Below are positions 32,708-44,370 of a stretch of DNA of 64,000 nucleotides, piece after piece. The notes under the pieces were generated by a model. That model was not told the origin of the DNA. It was given only the letters and a program-made list of their open reading frames with translations, and searched no databases. The stretch comes from Brasenia schreberi. Lineage: Eukaryota; Streptophyta; Magnoliopsida; Nymphaeales; Cabombaceae. Location: assembly GCA_036023115.1 (NCBI GenBank), contig JAYKKT010000048.1, positions 4,488,001 to 4,552,000 on the forward strand, written 5' to 3'. A program made the translations under genes and the position numbers. Every line of letters begins with the position of its first letter. The stretch's first letter is position 1.

Positions 32708-35700
32708 ATGGAAAAGCAAAAACTCGAAAAGAGTGTACTTTGTATAGTTCCCAAAGTTCTTGTTTTACAAAAACCCAAAAAAATCGAAAATTTGGAAAAT
32801 ACCAAAAAGATTTTGTACATAGCTGCTCCTGGTTTAACTTTGGCGAAAGAAAAGAATTTCGAAAGAAACGTCGTCTGCATAGCCAGACCAAAAATTTCGA
32901 AATCACTTGAAAATCCAAGTACAAAACCAGGATATTTTGAAAACCACGCATCAAGTTCCCTCAGGTCTAAAGTCCACGAGAATGATCGAAGCCCAGAAGT
33001 GGATCCCCTTGAGGAAGATCCCACTTCTGAGCTCCCAGAATTTCATAGAATTCTCGATTTTGAAAGACCTTCCCAATCAGTAGGAGGAGATTTCGTAGAG
33101 GTGAACCTAGGGGATGATTCCAATCCAAAAACCATCAAAATAGGCGCATGCTTGCATGAAACTGAAAAGTTAGCATTCATGGCATTTCTACGGACCTATT
33201 TAGATGTGTTTGCATGGACGTATGAAGACATGCCGGGCATAGATCCCAGCATAGTCGAGCATCGTCTTCCCTTAGATGTAGGTGTAAAACCCATAAAGCA
33301 GAAGCTTAGGAAAATACACCCGAATATACACACGCAAGTCAAAGAGGGTTTAGAAGATCTGCTAAAAGCCGGATTTATAAAACCCATTGCGTATTCTGAT
33401 TGGTTGTCAAATATCGTTGTAGTTCGAAAAACCAATGGGAAAATTCGAATATGCATCGATTTCAGAAACCTGAATAAAGCCACTCCAAAGGATAATTATC
33501 CTTTACCAAACATAGATTTGATAGTCGATAGTACTGCAAATCATGAAATGTTTTCATTTATGGATGGCTATTCAGGCTATAATCAAATCAAACTAAGTCC
33601 ACGAGATCAGGGTAAGACCGCCTTCACAACCCCATGGGGCACGTACTGCTATACAGTCATGCCCTTTGGTTTGAAAAATGCCGGCGCAACATACCAACGA
33701 GCCATGAACACGATCTTCCATGATCAAATTCACGAGCTTGTAGAAGTGTATGTAGATGATCTCTTGGCGAAATCCAAAACCCGATGCACCCATATCGAAT
33801 GTTTACAAAAGATTTTCGAAAGGCTTAGGCTTTACAAAGTAAAGCTAAACCCTCATAAATGTGTGTTCGGAGTAGAATCAGGAAAGCTTCTAGGCTTTGT
33901 GGTGAGCCAAAGGGGAATAGAAGTCGACCCCTCTAAGTGTCGAGCCATCATAGACATGGCTCCACCCTCCAATCTCACCCAAGTCCGTAGCCTCCAGGGT
34001 CGATTACAATCTGTGCGCCGATTCATATCGAATCTGGCAACTCGATGCGAACCCTTCAACAAACTGTTGAGGAAGGGTACGAAATTCTTATGGGATGACG
34101 AATGCCAAAAGTCCTTCGAGAGACTAAAGGCATACTTGGTTAATCCCCCCGTTTTGAATCCTCCAAAGCAAGGAAAACCGCTTTTATTATACATCTCCGT
34201 GCATGTAAACGCTTTAGGAGCCCTGTTGGCTCAATACGAGGATGACACCCATAAGGAGTATGCCATCTACTATATTTCGAAAACTCTCTTGGCTTATGAA
34301 CGAAATTATCAAGCCATGGAGAAGACGTGCTTGGCCCTAGTCTGGGCCTGCCAGAAATTCAGACACTACTTCCTAGATCATGAGATCTGGATAGTGTCCA
34401 AGCTTGATCCAATCAAGCACTTGTTCGAAAAACCCATTCTCACGGGTAGATTGGGCAAATGGCAACTCCTTCTAATGGAGTATGATCTAAAATATCATCA
34501 CCAGATCTCCGTTAAAGGGCAAGCCCTAGCAGATTACGTGGCTGACTTCCCCTTGGAAGACGCATATCCCACTCTTGTCGAAATGCCTGATGAAGGCATA
34601 TTGCAAAACCATTTTCAAAACCACATTTTGGCAAATTCTTTTGAAAACCAAGTGTGGAAGATGCACTTCGACGGGGCACGAAACCAACGAGGGGCTGGTG
34701 CCGGGATCATCCTAATCTCCCCTGAAAAGGGCGAGATTCCCATAGCGGTCCGCTTAGATTTCGAATGTTCCAACAACGTAGCTGAGTATGAAGCACTCAT
34801 ACAAGGCTTAAGGATTTCGAAAACTCTAGGGGCATCATGCATCGAGGTCTTTGGAGATTCGCTCCTTGTCATAAACCAGGTTTTAAAAATTTGGCAAGTA
34901 CGTAATGAGAAACTACTTCCATATCACGAGTTGGCCACTCGATTGGTCCACTCCTTCCAGTCGTGTAAACTCACACACGTGGGAAGAGAGGACAATGGCA
35001 TCGCCGATGCCCTCTCTTCCTTGGGTTCAGCCCTGAAGGTCGATCCCATTTCAGGGACCAGATCTTTGGAAATATGGCATGCGCCCCATCCATCCACACA
35101 CGACTTGGATATTTGCCAAAACAACCCAGAGTCTATTGAAAAACCCTGGTTCTATGACATAAAACAATTTTTAGAAAATGGGGGATTCACCGAGGATGCC
35201 ACGTCCAAAGATAAGGCATTCATTCGTAAGATTTCGACCCGATACACCATTCTGGGTGGGGTCTTATACAAAAAGAGTTTTACCGGCATTCTGCTTAGGT
35301 GTATCGACCTAGAGGAGGCTAGGATAGTGATGCACGAGTTCCACGATGGAGAATGTGGAGGTCATGTTAATGCCAACATGATGGCGATGAAAATACTTAG
35401 AGGGGGTTATTTTTGGTCCACCCTGAAAAAGGATTGTCACGATCATGTTAGGAAGTGCCATCCATGTCAAGTGCATGGGCACGCTATTCATATCCCTTCA
35501 TCAGCATTGCATTCCGTGGTCAGCCCCTGGCCATTTACCATGTGGGCATTTGACATTGTAGGCCCCATATTTCCAAAGGCCTCGAATGGGCATCGTTTTA
35601 TTTTAGCAGCCACGGAGTATTTCTCCAAGTGGGTGGAAGCCATTTCCCTAACGAATGTAATGGGGCAACATGTGGTGGCTTTCATCCGGAGGAATATCTT

Positions 35701-36394
35701 GGCTCGATTTGGGGTTCCACGAGACCTTGTGTCTGATAATGGTACCCCATTCAAGAACGAGCGGATGGTTAAGTTGTGCAAAACGTATGGCATAACTCAC
35801 CACTTCTCCTCGCCCTACTACCCTCAAGGCAACGGCCAAGCCGAAGCCACAAACAAGACTCTCATTGGTATCATTGAGAAGACCTTAGAGAAGGGTAGGA
35901 GGTGGCATGAGAAGCTGGATGAAGCCTTATGGGCTTATAGGACTTCCATCCGGACTCCCACGAATGCCACACCATTCGAATTGGTCTATGGCACAAACGC
36001 CATTCTTCCCATTCATACCCAACTGCATTCATTCCATACATCCATTGCACTCGACCTCCCCCTAGAGACGCTTCAACATGCTAGGATGGCCGAACTAGAT
36101 TTGCTAGATGAGAGGCGACTCCTTGCTATGGATCATGCTCGTGCATACCGGCAAAGGATAGCCCGACATTATAGCAAACACATGAGACCTCGCCACTTTG
36201 AAGTGGGAGATCTGGTCTTGAAAACCATCCACCATCGTGGCCCACACCCCCTAGGCAAGTGGCGCCCCAACTGGGATGGACCCTATGTTGTGCGAGCAAC
36301 CACTACGAACAATTCGTATTGGTTGATCGATGTAGAAGGTAGGAATTTAGCAGATCCTATCAATATTCAATACTTAAAGAGGTATCATGTGTAG
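32708..36394 (+). CDS. Element A pol polyprotein: RT, RNase H, second RNase H, integrase (1228 aa)
   Basis: The frame opens at ATG 32708. After a low-complexity N-terminus, RT spans about residues 190-420 with FMDGYSGYNQI and the catalytic YVDD at about 348. The first RNase H (about 490-600) looks inactive: the expected first Asp region reads LLLYISVHVNALGA. A second RNase H starts at about 653 (MHFDGARNQRGAGAG, NVAEYEALIQGL, FGDSLLVINQV) with intact acidic residues, as known for Tat elements. Integrase has an HHCC finger (GGH near 885, CHPC near 920) and a D,D35E core at D949, D1010 and E1046, then a GPY-type end (WDGPYVV, about 1190). The enzymes copy the RNA into DNA and insert it. All catalytic residues except those of the first RNase H are present, and no stop interrupts the frame. 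Confidence 0.93.
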   Translation: MEKQKLEKSVLCIVPKVLVLQKPKKIENLENTKKILYIAAPGLTLAKEKNFERNVVCIARPKISKSLENPSTKPGYFENHASSSLRSKVHENDRSPEVDPLEEDPTSELPEFHRILDFERPSQSVGGDFVEVNLGDDSNPKTIKIGACLHETEKLAFMAFLRTYLDVFAWTYEDMPGIDPSIVEHRLPLDVGVKPIKQKLRKIHPNIHTQVKEGLEDLLKAGFIKPIAYSDWLSNIVVVRKTNGKIRICIDFRNLNKATPKDNYPLPNIDLIVDSTANHEMFSFMDGYSGYNQIKLSPRDQGKTAFTTPWGTYCYTVMPFGLKNAGATYQRAMNTIFHDQIHELVEVYVDDLLAKSKTRCTHIECLQKIFERLRLYKVKLNPHKCVFGVESGKLLGFVVSQRGIEVDPSKCRAIIDMAPPSNLTQVRSLQGRLQSVRRFISNLATRCEPFNKLLRKGTKFLWDDECQKSFERLKAYLVNPPVLNPPKQGKPLLLYISVHVNALGALLAQYEDDTHKEYAIYYISKTLLAYERNYQAMEKTCLALVWACQKFRHYFLDHEIWIVSKLDPIKHLFEKPILTGRLGKWQLLLMEYDLKYHHQISVKGQALADYVADFPLEDAYPTLVEMPDEGILQNHFQNHILANSFENQVWKMHFDGARNQRGAGAGIILISPEKGEIPIAVRLDFECSNNVAEYEALIQGLRISKTLGASCIEVFGDSLLVINQVLKIWQVRNEKLLPYHELATRLVHSFQSCKLTHVGREDNGIADALSSLGSALKVDPISGTRSLEIWHAPHPSTHDLDICQNNPESIEKPWFYDIKQFLENGGFTEDATSKDKAFIRKISTRYTILGGVLYKKSFTGILLRCIDLEEARIVMHEFHDGECGGHVNANMMAMKILRGGYFWSTLKKDCHDHVRKCHPCQVHGHAIHIPSSALHSVVSPWPFTMWAFDIVGPIFPKASNGHRFILAATEYFSKWVEAISLTNVMGQHVVAFIRRNILARFGVPRDLVSDNGTPFKNERMVKLCKTYGITHHFSSPYYPQGNGQAEATNKTLIGIIEKTLEKGRRWHEKLDEALWAYRTSIRTPTNATPFELVYGTNAILPIHTQLHSFHTSIALDLPLETLQHARMAELDLLDERRLLAMDHARAYRQRIARHYSKHMRPRHFEVGDLVLKTIHHRGPHPLGKWRPNWDGPYVVRATTTNNSYWLIDVEGRNLADPINIQYLKRYHV

Positions 36395-37564
36395 GATCTG
36401 GATTAAATTCCAGTTTTCGAAAATTTTATAGGGATAGCTGCCCTGAGACGTGTGAATAAGGTGCAAAAGCAATTCGTGTGACCCTGAGTGAGAGAATTCG
36501 CACTTGTGAAAGAGTGGAGTTTTCAAAATCGTGGTTACATTTCAAAATCCTTCTTCTTACAAAGAAAGGCCTAGTTCAACATAGCAAGATACTTGCAAGT
36601 AGTACGTGCTATTTCTAAATAGGCTGATCTGGAATGGATCGAGTGTAGGCTTGGGATAAGTCCTCCCCTCTTCTTTTCTCCTTCCAAAAGGAAAACAAAG
36701 GCCCAAATCAAAAGGGAATTTCCCATTTAAAGTCTCTTTCCAAAAGAAAGAAACCAGACTTGAAAAAGAAAAATCGATTCTCTTATAAAAAGAGGGATTA
36801 AAGAAAAAATACTCCCAAAGGGAGACCCTCTCTAAAAAAAGGAAAAAGAGGCCAAAAAGCTCAAAAAGAGCAGTTTTCCGCCTTCTATGCCTTAAACCAC
36901 GGGACGCTTCAGAAGGGACCGTGGTATCTCTTTCCCATCCCTGGCTTATCCCAAGCTAAACATGGTTCATTTCGAGGAATCCTAAAGTAAAAATAGGATT
37001 TACTTACTTGAATTTCATCTTGTTTGAGAATTCGACCTTTCGAGTAAGGCGTAGGGATTTGAAATGAAGCTTGTTTTCTTATAAAACCTCCGCTAGATAA
37101 GCGAGTGTTAAGACTCAAACAAGGGCAAGCACGAAGAGCTCGAGATCCTTAGGATCAAGACTCAAGACAGTTGTCCCTTTTGTAAATAGCTTTTGTAAAT
37201 AAGTTTTGAAAACCGAACATCGAACAGCATAGGGTTTTTGCTCACTTTGGGCAGTAGGCCTTGTAAGTCTCTAGAGTTCGACCACACCTGGTCTCTGGGA
37301 GGTCGCCACTCTTGGCACCACACCCATGTCATCTGCATTCCACGCATGGTACTTGCATGAACATGATCCCATTTAGGACCAGATTCCATAAGTGAACCCT
37401 TTGGCGTGATATCTCCTCCTACCAGAGTTTGTAAAATTGAGATTTTGCTAAAAATGGGATGATCCCCATATTCTTCGTGGCTAGATCTAGGGAGACATTA
37501 AAAGGGGTGTTTGTCATCTTTGCCCTTATCCAAATCTATTTGGACAAGGCCAAAGAGGGGCATC
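36395..37564 (+). other. 3' untranslated region of element A
   Basis: No coding capacity recognised. Purine-rich stretches (36700-36870) and an inverted pair GCTTGGGATAAG (36648) / CTTATCCCAAGC (36945) are visible. The last part resembles the equivalent region of element B. Confidence 0.7.
37552..37560 (+). other. Polypurine tract of element A
   Basis: AAAGAGGGG followed by CATC and the LTR start. The same GCCAAAGAGGGGCATC precedes the 3' LTR of element B. It would prime plus-strand synthesis. Confidence 0.8.
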
Positions 37565-40500
37565 TGTAAACACCCCGAAATCCCACGAATTTCTTAAACA
37601 AATCTGGTTTTGATACAAGCAGCCCCAAAGGGCCATTTTTGAGTTTGGAACCCCAGGAGCCTTCCAAACAAAACCCTGTATATATGTTTTAAACTTTATC
37701 TTTCAAAAACATATGATATAGCTTTTGAAAACCCTTTTAAAACATGTTTTGAAACCCCGAAGTGGCTTGGCTCGATCAAGACAGGACCAGGAGAGCCAAG
37801 AAGAGCCCGAAACCGGAGCACCTGTCGAGCCCGGCACAGCATCTCTTGTATCTGATTCACACCCCAGGATCTCGAACGTCCAAGACCCTGTTCTTATCAA
37901 AAAAGCATTTGAAGTCATCTCCAGAAGGCAGAAACGGAGGCGGACGACTATGTTGGCGAAGACCCAACGCAGACGGAGTACTGATGCTGTCAGGCCCCGC
38001 ACGAATCGTCCGTTTCGAACCCAGCTCGAAGGAGTCAGAGTTCAGTTTGGATTGGATCTGGACCATATATATCCAGATTCCAATCCAAACCCATATGTGG
38101 ACTTGGATTTGGATTTGGATCCAGAAATCCAATCCAATATCCATATCCATGGCCCACATCACCTTCTCATAAATGGAGGTGGGGCCCACTTGAAATTCAC
38201 GTGGGATATTGGGCATGAGAGAGAGTGGGGGTGAAAAATATCAAGAGTGTTGTATTAAGCTTGACTTGTGTGTCAAGTTTGGGTTTAATCTTGTGGTTTA
38301 GCCTAATTGAGTGGGTTTAAGCTTGTAATTAGCTAAAACCTAACCTAGGGCTGCACCAACATGGGGTGATCAAGGTCTATGGGCCATGCTAAGGGAGCTC
38401 CTTCACCTAAAACTAACCCAAAATGCCTAAACCTAGCCTAAACCCCTAATCCACCCCTAATCTGAACCTAATCACCTAACCCACTTCCCTAATCCCGGCC
38501 TAATCCCAACCTAATCACCTAACCCACTCCCCTAATCCTTCCCTAAACCTAGATTAATTTCCCTAATCCTAGCCTAAACCTAGCCTAAACCACCTAACCT
38601 AGCTCACTAAACCTCACCCTCAAACCCAACCACCTAACCTAACCCTAAACCACTCTTAGCCACCCATCTTCCCCTTAACTCAACCTCTTTGCCGCCACCA
38701 TCTAAGCCTAGCCGAACCTAGGATAACCCAAGTGGCTGGCCACTACTCAGCCACCACCTCCCATTCGGCCGACCTCCCCCTAGGCGTCCTCTTTGGCCTT
38801 CCCACTAGCTCACCTTTTAGGTCCAGTTTCCCTAAGTCCCTAACTTACCTAGTGACCCTAAGACCCACTTAGTCAGCCACTCTAAACTCCCTACTTGGAG
38901 GCGCCGCCCACTTGCCACCGGTCCCCTTCGAGGCGTCCTCTTTGGCCTTCCCACTAGCTCACCTTTTAGGTCCAGTTTCCCTAAGTCCCTAACTTACCTA
39001 GTGACCCTAAGACCCACTTAGTCAGCCACTCTAAACTCCCTACTTGGAGGCGCCGCCCACTTGCCACCGGTCCCCTTCGAGGCGTCCATCCCGCGCCCCA
39101 TTTGCAGCCGGCCAGCACTCTTGGTCACACACCTTCGCGGAGCTCCCATTTGCAGCCCAAAGCCAAGGCCACGCTCAAGCAAGACCTCTACGGACCAGCT
39201 ACTTGTAAGTTTCTAAACTCGGTCTTTAATCATACACTTGCTTGAAATTCAATTGGATACGGGGTTGTAATAACGGAGCATAGTCTCCCCCCGCTTGTAA
39301 TAACGTGGCTTGGCACAACCACACACGTGCACTCTCTTAGTCGTGCACAATTTTGAACACACACGGGCCTAATCAGCCCCTAATATATAAGTATACGTAT
39401 ATATTTCATTTCCGAAGGGTTTTGTTTAAGTTGGGTGTGTTGTCTTTCAATTTAAACACTCTCACACACATTGAGCTTTCGCTCTTATTTGAAAGACCCA
39501 AGTAAGGGCCGACCTATACTATTTGGGTTTCATTTCATGTCGTGTGAGTAAGTCTTTCAATTTAAACACTCTCACACACATTGAGCTTTCGCTCTTATTT
39601 GAAAGACCCAAGTAAGGGCCGACCTATACTATTTGGGTTTCATTTATTGTCGTGTGAGTAGTCTTTCAATTCAAGCACTTGCACACACATTGAGCCTTCG
39701 CTCTTACTCCCAAGACCTTAGTAAAGGCCTTATTGCAGTTATATTTGGGTTTCATTTATGTCGTGTGTGTAGTACTTCAATTCAAGCACTCTCACACACA
39801 TTGAGCCTTCGCTCTTACTCCCAAGACCTTAGTCAAGGCCATACTGCAATTTATATTTGGGTTTAATTTCATGTCGTGTGTGTAAGTCTTTCAATTCAAA
39901 CACGCACCCACATTGAGCCTTCGCTCTTATTTGCAAGACCCGAGTAAGGGCTCATATACATAAGATATATACATATTTCCCTTCGGTCATTTCCCTTCGG
40001 TTATTTCCCTTCGGTTATTTCCCTTCGGTTATTTCCCTTCTGTTATTTCCCTTCAGCATTGTCTTTACATTTCGGGTTTTCCCTTTGGAGTAGCGTGAGT
40101 TTGCATTGCATCTACGCCATACCACGAGGTAGGACGCATATTGCATCGAAGCAACCCCCGCTCGAATTCGCCCATGTAGTGGAGTGTTCATAACACACAA
40201 ACTAGGCGACCCAAAAAGGGATAAAAGAAAAAGACTTAGGCACGTGCAAATCCACGTGATCTAAAACATGCAATCGCATCTTAAAGACCCGAAATAGACA
40301 CCTCGAACCGTTTCGTAGATTTTCTCCCTAAAAACTCGATTTTTGCAAAAGCGTACAGACTGACCCTTGCGCATCGGTGCAAGAAGGTCTGCGACGACAA
40401 GAGCTCGCTTGCTCACAGTCGCCACGTTTAGAAGTCAGTATTGATATATCTTCGCTAGCTTAAGTAAGCTAGCTGGCACGCCCTGTTTGTATACATAGGC

Positions 40501-40571
40501 CTTAGACGCACGATAAGATCCACTCCAAGCCACGAAAGGGGCGAAGAGGCGGGGATTTTCGCCCGTCTACA
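37565..40571 (+). repeat. 3' LTR of element A (3007 bp)
   Basis: Nearly identical to the 5' LTR. The length difference of 149 bp equals one tandem duplication (38782-38930 and 38931-39079). One substitution is seen near the end (TCGCCCGTCTACA here, TCGCGCGTCTACA on the left). Confidence 0.95.
38782..39079 (+). repeat. 149-bp tandem duplication unique to the right LTR
   Basis: Two copies of a 149-bp segment, each starting at AGGCGTCC; a third AGGCGTCC follows at 39080. The left LTR has one copy of the segment between two AGGCGTCC octamers. Confidence 0.95.
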
Positions 40572-40576
40572 CATAC
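40572..40576 (+). repeat. Target-site duplication of element A (right)
   Basis: CATAC, matching 26726-26730. Confidence 0.9.
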
Positions 40577-43500
40577 TTTGTCAGATGGTACAATCCATTT
40601 TTACCAATCAAGAGAGCAGCATTCCCTATGAAATATATAAAAGATGGGTCAGCATCGAATCTTGTTAGTTGGGTCTCGAACTTTTACACACTTTGTATAG
40701 GTAAACCGTTACAACCTTGTTCATGCAGCACCTTGGTCAACCTTTATGCTCAGTTGTCCAATATGACACATGAACCCGAGGCCAGATTGTCAGAATTCCC
40801 AAACAGAGACAATATTTCCTTAAAAGTTCTAATATCAGTCCGATGAAATTTACAACTTGATATCTTCATGCTAAAGAATTATATTCAAGTTTATAATTTA
40901 CATGATTTAGAAACTAGTACAACATTTTTTTTAAATATAACCTCCTTTCTATATCTCACATGAGATCATATCGCTAAATAAACTAGATAAAATCTAAATT
41001 CTTGTCTCTTGCAACAACTTAACCTATAACTTCAAATAGATGGTATCAGGTGAGTACCCAACAAGTGTCAAATAGAAAGATATACCCATTAGTGGGGTAG
41101 AGACTAGAAGCATGCACAATTAAAATAATAACGTATATCAACGAATATCAAATCATGTAAGTACCATACAACTAATAAATCAACACTAAAACCACATATA
41201 CATCCACATCCACACACTCATTTTACAAGGACATTTTATTTAGGTTCGATAAATAAAGCCCATCTAGGCTAAAAGCCAAGGCCATACACGTTGTTCGTAC
41301 CTTGTTAATAGCTCTTGGAGACATGTGTCATCCACACATATGGCTAAGGTACCTAGGAGCCCATCCTTCGCTCCTTCTATTGAATACCCAAGGGTTTCAC
41401 ATCTAATTTGGATCTTTTGAAACCCCACAATATAAGCATACATAGTATGCCCACACTTATGTTCCATATCCTTTTATCCTTCGTGTTCTAGAATCGTATA
41501 ACCGGTTCATGAATATCAAGACGATATCTACAGACCTTTCATAATAAAACGAAGCATCTTTACTGTCATCAATCAACACACCTATACAACCAATAACACA
41601 CACATGCATGACTATTAACAAATATGTATATTTATAAACAGTTATCGAAAGGTAATATAAACAACACTTTATTTACTAGAAGTATATTTCCTAATTCAAC
41701 ACTATATAAAACATGTACATTAAAAGCAGTGTACAACAACCCTTATCATGGCTCTATTTACAAAAGTATATTTCCTAATTCAATAAAAGCACAAATATAT
41801 ATCTAAATCCATCTCAAGAAACAATGGTCCAGAAATAATGCCTCCAAGGCCATCACATTAGTCCCTAAGTAGGCATTAAGTCAATATTAGTGTATAGCCT
41901 ATAAAATAGCAAGAATAGGGTCTTAAATCACATGGAAACTGGAGTCCGAACAACTTCAAGCTGATCAAAATACCCTAATTGGATCCCATTAAAGACTCCT
42001 AGATCCATAAATAGCCCTTAATCTCTCTTTAATTTAACTATTGAATATCAATAAAATCACAATATTAAATGTTACTCTATCATGAGTCCAACGCTTCAAA
42101 CTATGCTCAAGTCCAACACTGCACAATCGTGAAACAACCCAAAGGCGATAATTGGTTCCCAAAATAACTTGGTAGGATCCAAAACAGAACTTGGTCCCAA
42201 TCTGTTATGACATGAAAATGATCCGAAATTGGCACGCGGATGGACCCAAACATGAAATATACATGAATAGAGACCTAGCCTCACTTAGACACGTTAACAC
42301 TATGTGTGCCAACATCAACATGACATTGTGATGATGTCATCACCTGAAGGACAAGTAACAAGACGTGTTTTCGAATGGGTTTGACACGCTAACACCGACA
42401 CCTCAAGCAAGACACATCTAATTTACTAGAAGGAACTGGATCTAGGTCTGGGCCTTAAACGTGGCCGAGCCCGGCCCACCAGGGTTGAACGGGCCCATCT
42501 AAGACGGCCGCCCAAGGACCTGGTCCAGGCAAAGAATCGACAAAATTCAGGTTGTTTTCGTCCACTATTATAGGCTTGTTATATATGGATCTCTTCTTGG
42601 AGAGATCTATATAATGGTGCCAACGTCGTCGGTAACCAAAAGAAGAAGTCACTTGGAACAAATCGGTACAAAGAAGATCATAATAGGGCTCAAATAGGTA
42701 ATCTATCCATCTGTTTTTTCAAAGCTTACCGCGATGGTCCTGGTCGCTGAAAAAATAAATAGTTAAATAAGAATATAAAAAGCCTTTTCATCAATCGTCA
42801 CTACTCTCCAGCTCCTCTTAGGCTCTATGATTAATAAGAGAGAAAAGTATTTTCGTTTGGCCCTTAAATAAACCTTGGTAATTCCAAATTCATGAAAAGA
42901 AGGGTTTCCTTTTCCAAACCAGCAAATAGTTGCTTTCTTTCTTTTTTTGCATCAATCTCACATTGGATTCAGGTCTCGAATATGGATTTGGGTGCATTTT
43001 ATACACATTTGACACCTATGTATCACATTTTAACTCTCTTAAGAAACTTTTGTCCCTGAAGTTTGGTTTTTCAAACACTGCACAATGTCAACTCTAAACC
43101 TTCGACGCTCTTAAAGTTCTACACCATCACAAACTGTATGCAACACGCTAGTATGCCAACTTTAGTTATTCAACAAGCTCAATTTTCTCAGTTCATACTT
43201 ATGTACTTCATACGGCTTATCCATACTTATATATTTCATACGATAATATATACTTTTAATTCACTGAAACTATGAGCAAGTTAAATCCGTACTAGTGACT
43301 TGTTAATAATAAAGTCAGAACAGCCATTATAAAAATCTTCAACAGAAATAATACATAAAATGCATCTTTGAATTGTTTTTCACACTAACAGTTGTTTTAG
43401 GGCCTTACAACTTAACTAAGCGAAACCGAAAGTCCAAACAGCTCATGTTCTCATTATGGTATTCACAAATCTTCCTTCACAAGTTCAAAATCCATCTCCA

Positions 43501-44358
43501 AAATTAACATCACTAACAAATATATGAAGTCAAATACCATCCTTAAAACGTACAAGCCTTCAAAGCAAGGTGTAATATCTGCGCTTGAGGCAACGACGAA
43601 GCTAATGAGGTAAAATCGAGCTACGTGCTGGTGGTGGGAAAAGAATGAAAAAGCAAGCCATAGCTTTTCCTCCCTAAAGGTTCTTAATTCCAGCAGAGTA
43701 GTTGACTGGGAATTATTTATGACGATAGACCGCTTTTAGCTAAGAAAGGGAATAGTTGGCATTTAAGAATTTCACACCCTTAAAGTTGAGTGCCATCGAG
43801 CTGGTCCCCATGGTTCTCCTGAACATCCGGATTCGCTGTAAGCATTGACATCATATAAAGAGAAAGATAATGCCAACCGTCACAAGAAGCCAAACCCGCT
43901 TACAAAATATGGGATAAGGCTTGGTTTTGGGTTCGGATCAGGAATCATGTCTGAGAATGTTGATCCAATCTGTTTGTACAATGCAACAAGCAAAAGAACC
44001 CTAGTAATAGAATTTTGTTTCCCTCATAAGACAGGCAAGAAAGCGTTGAATCATTGTAATGCCAAACGCTTGTGTGTGCAAGCTTTTATATATTATATAT
44101 ATATATAGAGAGAGAGAGAGAGGGAAGTGGTAAATAAATCTATTTAAATATCTCAATTTTTCAAATCTTTGATATGAATGTTGAGGCATGTGTATTAAAT
44201 ATAAAATACAAAAAAATATAATGATACCTTTTACTTTTTAATTCAAATTTTATATTGATCATGCCAATTAATTCGTAGAGAGGTTTAAGTAGATTTCAAC
44301 ATGAATAAAGTCTATATATTTACTACTTTTTCTCTCTCTATATATATATTTATTTATA
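40577..44358. other. Unassigned AT-rich DNA
   Basis: No gene, LTR or RNA gene recognised over 3.8 kb. A short TA/GA microsatellite lies at 44090-44122. Open stretches are short and unconvincing. Confidence 0.5.
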
Positions 44359-44370
44359 TATAAAGAAGGG
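44359..44370 (+). repeat. Target-site duplication of the RTE LINE (left)
   Basis: TATAAAGAAGGG, repeated at 47632-47643. Confidence 0.85.

Larger units (their letters stand above)
26731..40571 (+). mobile_element. Element A: complete Tat-type Ty3/gypsy retrotransposon
   Basis: A 13,841-bp element with a 5-bp target duplication (CATAC), two LTRs beginning TGTAAACACC and ending GTCTACA, a primer-binding site 5 bp inside the left LTR, a purine-rich tract before the right LTR, and two long open frames for gag-protease and pol. The pol order RT, RNase H, second RNase H, integrase, with a DDE core, places it in Ty3/gypsy; the second RNase H is the known hallmark of the Tat group. The LTRs differ by one substitution that I noticed near the end and by a 149-bp duplication, so the insertion is recent and could be mobile. 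Confidence 0.95.
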
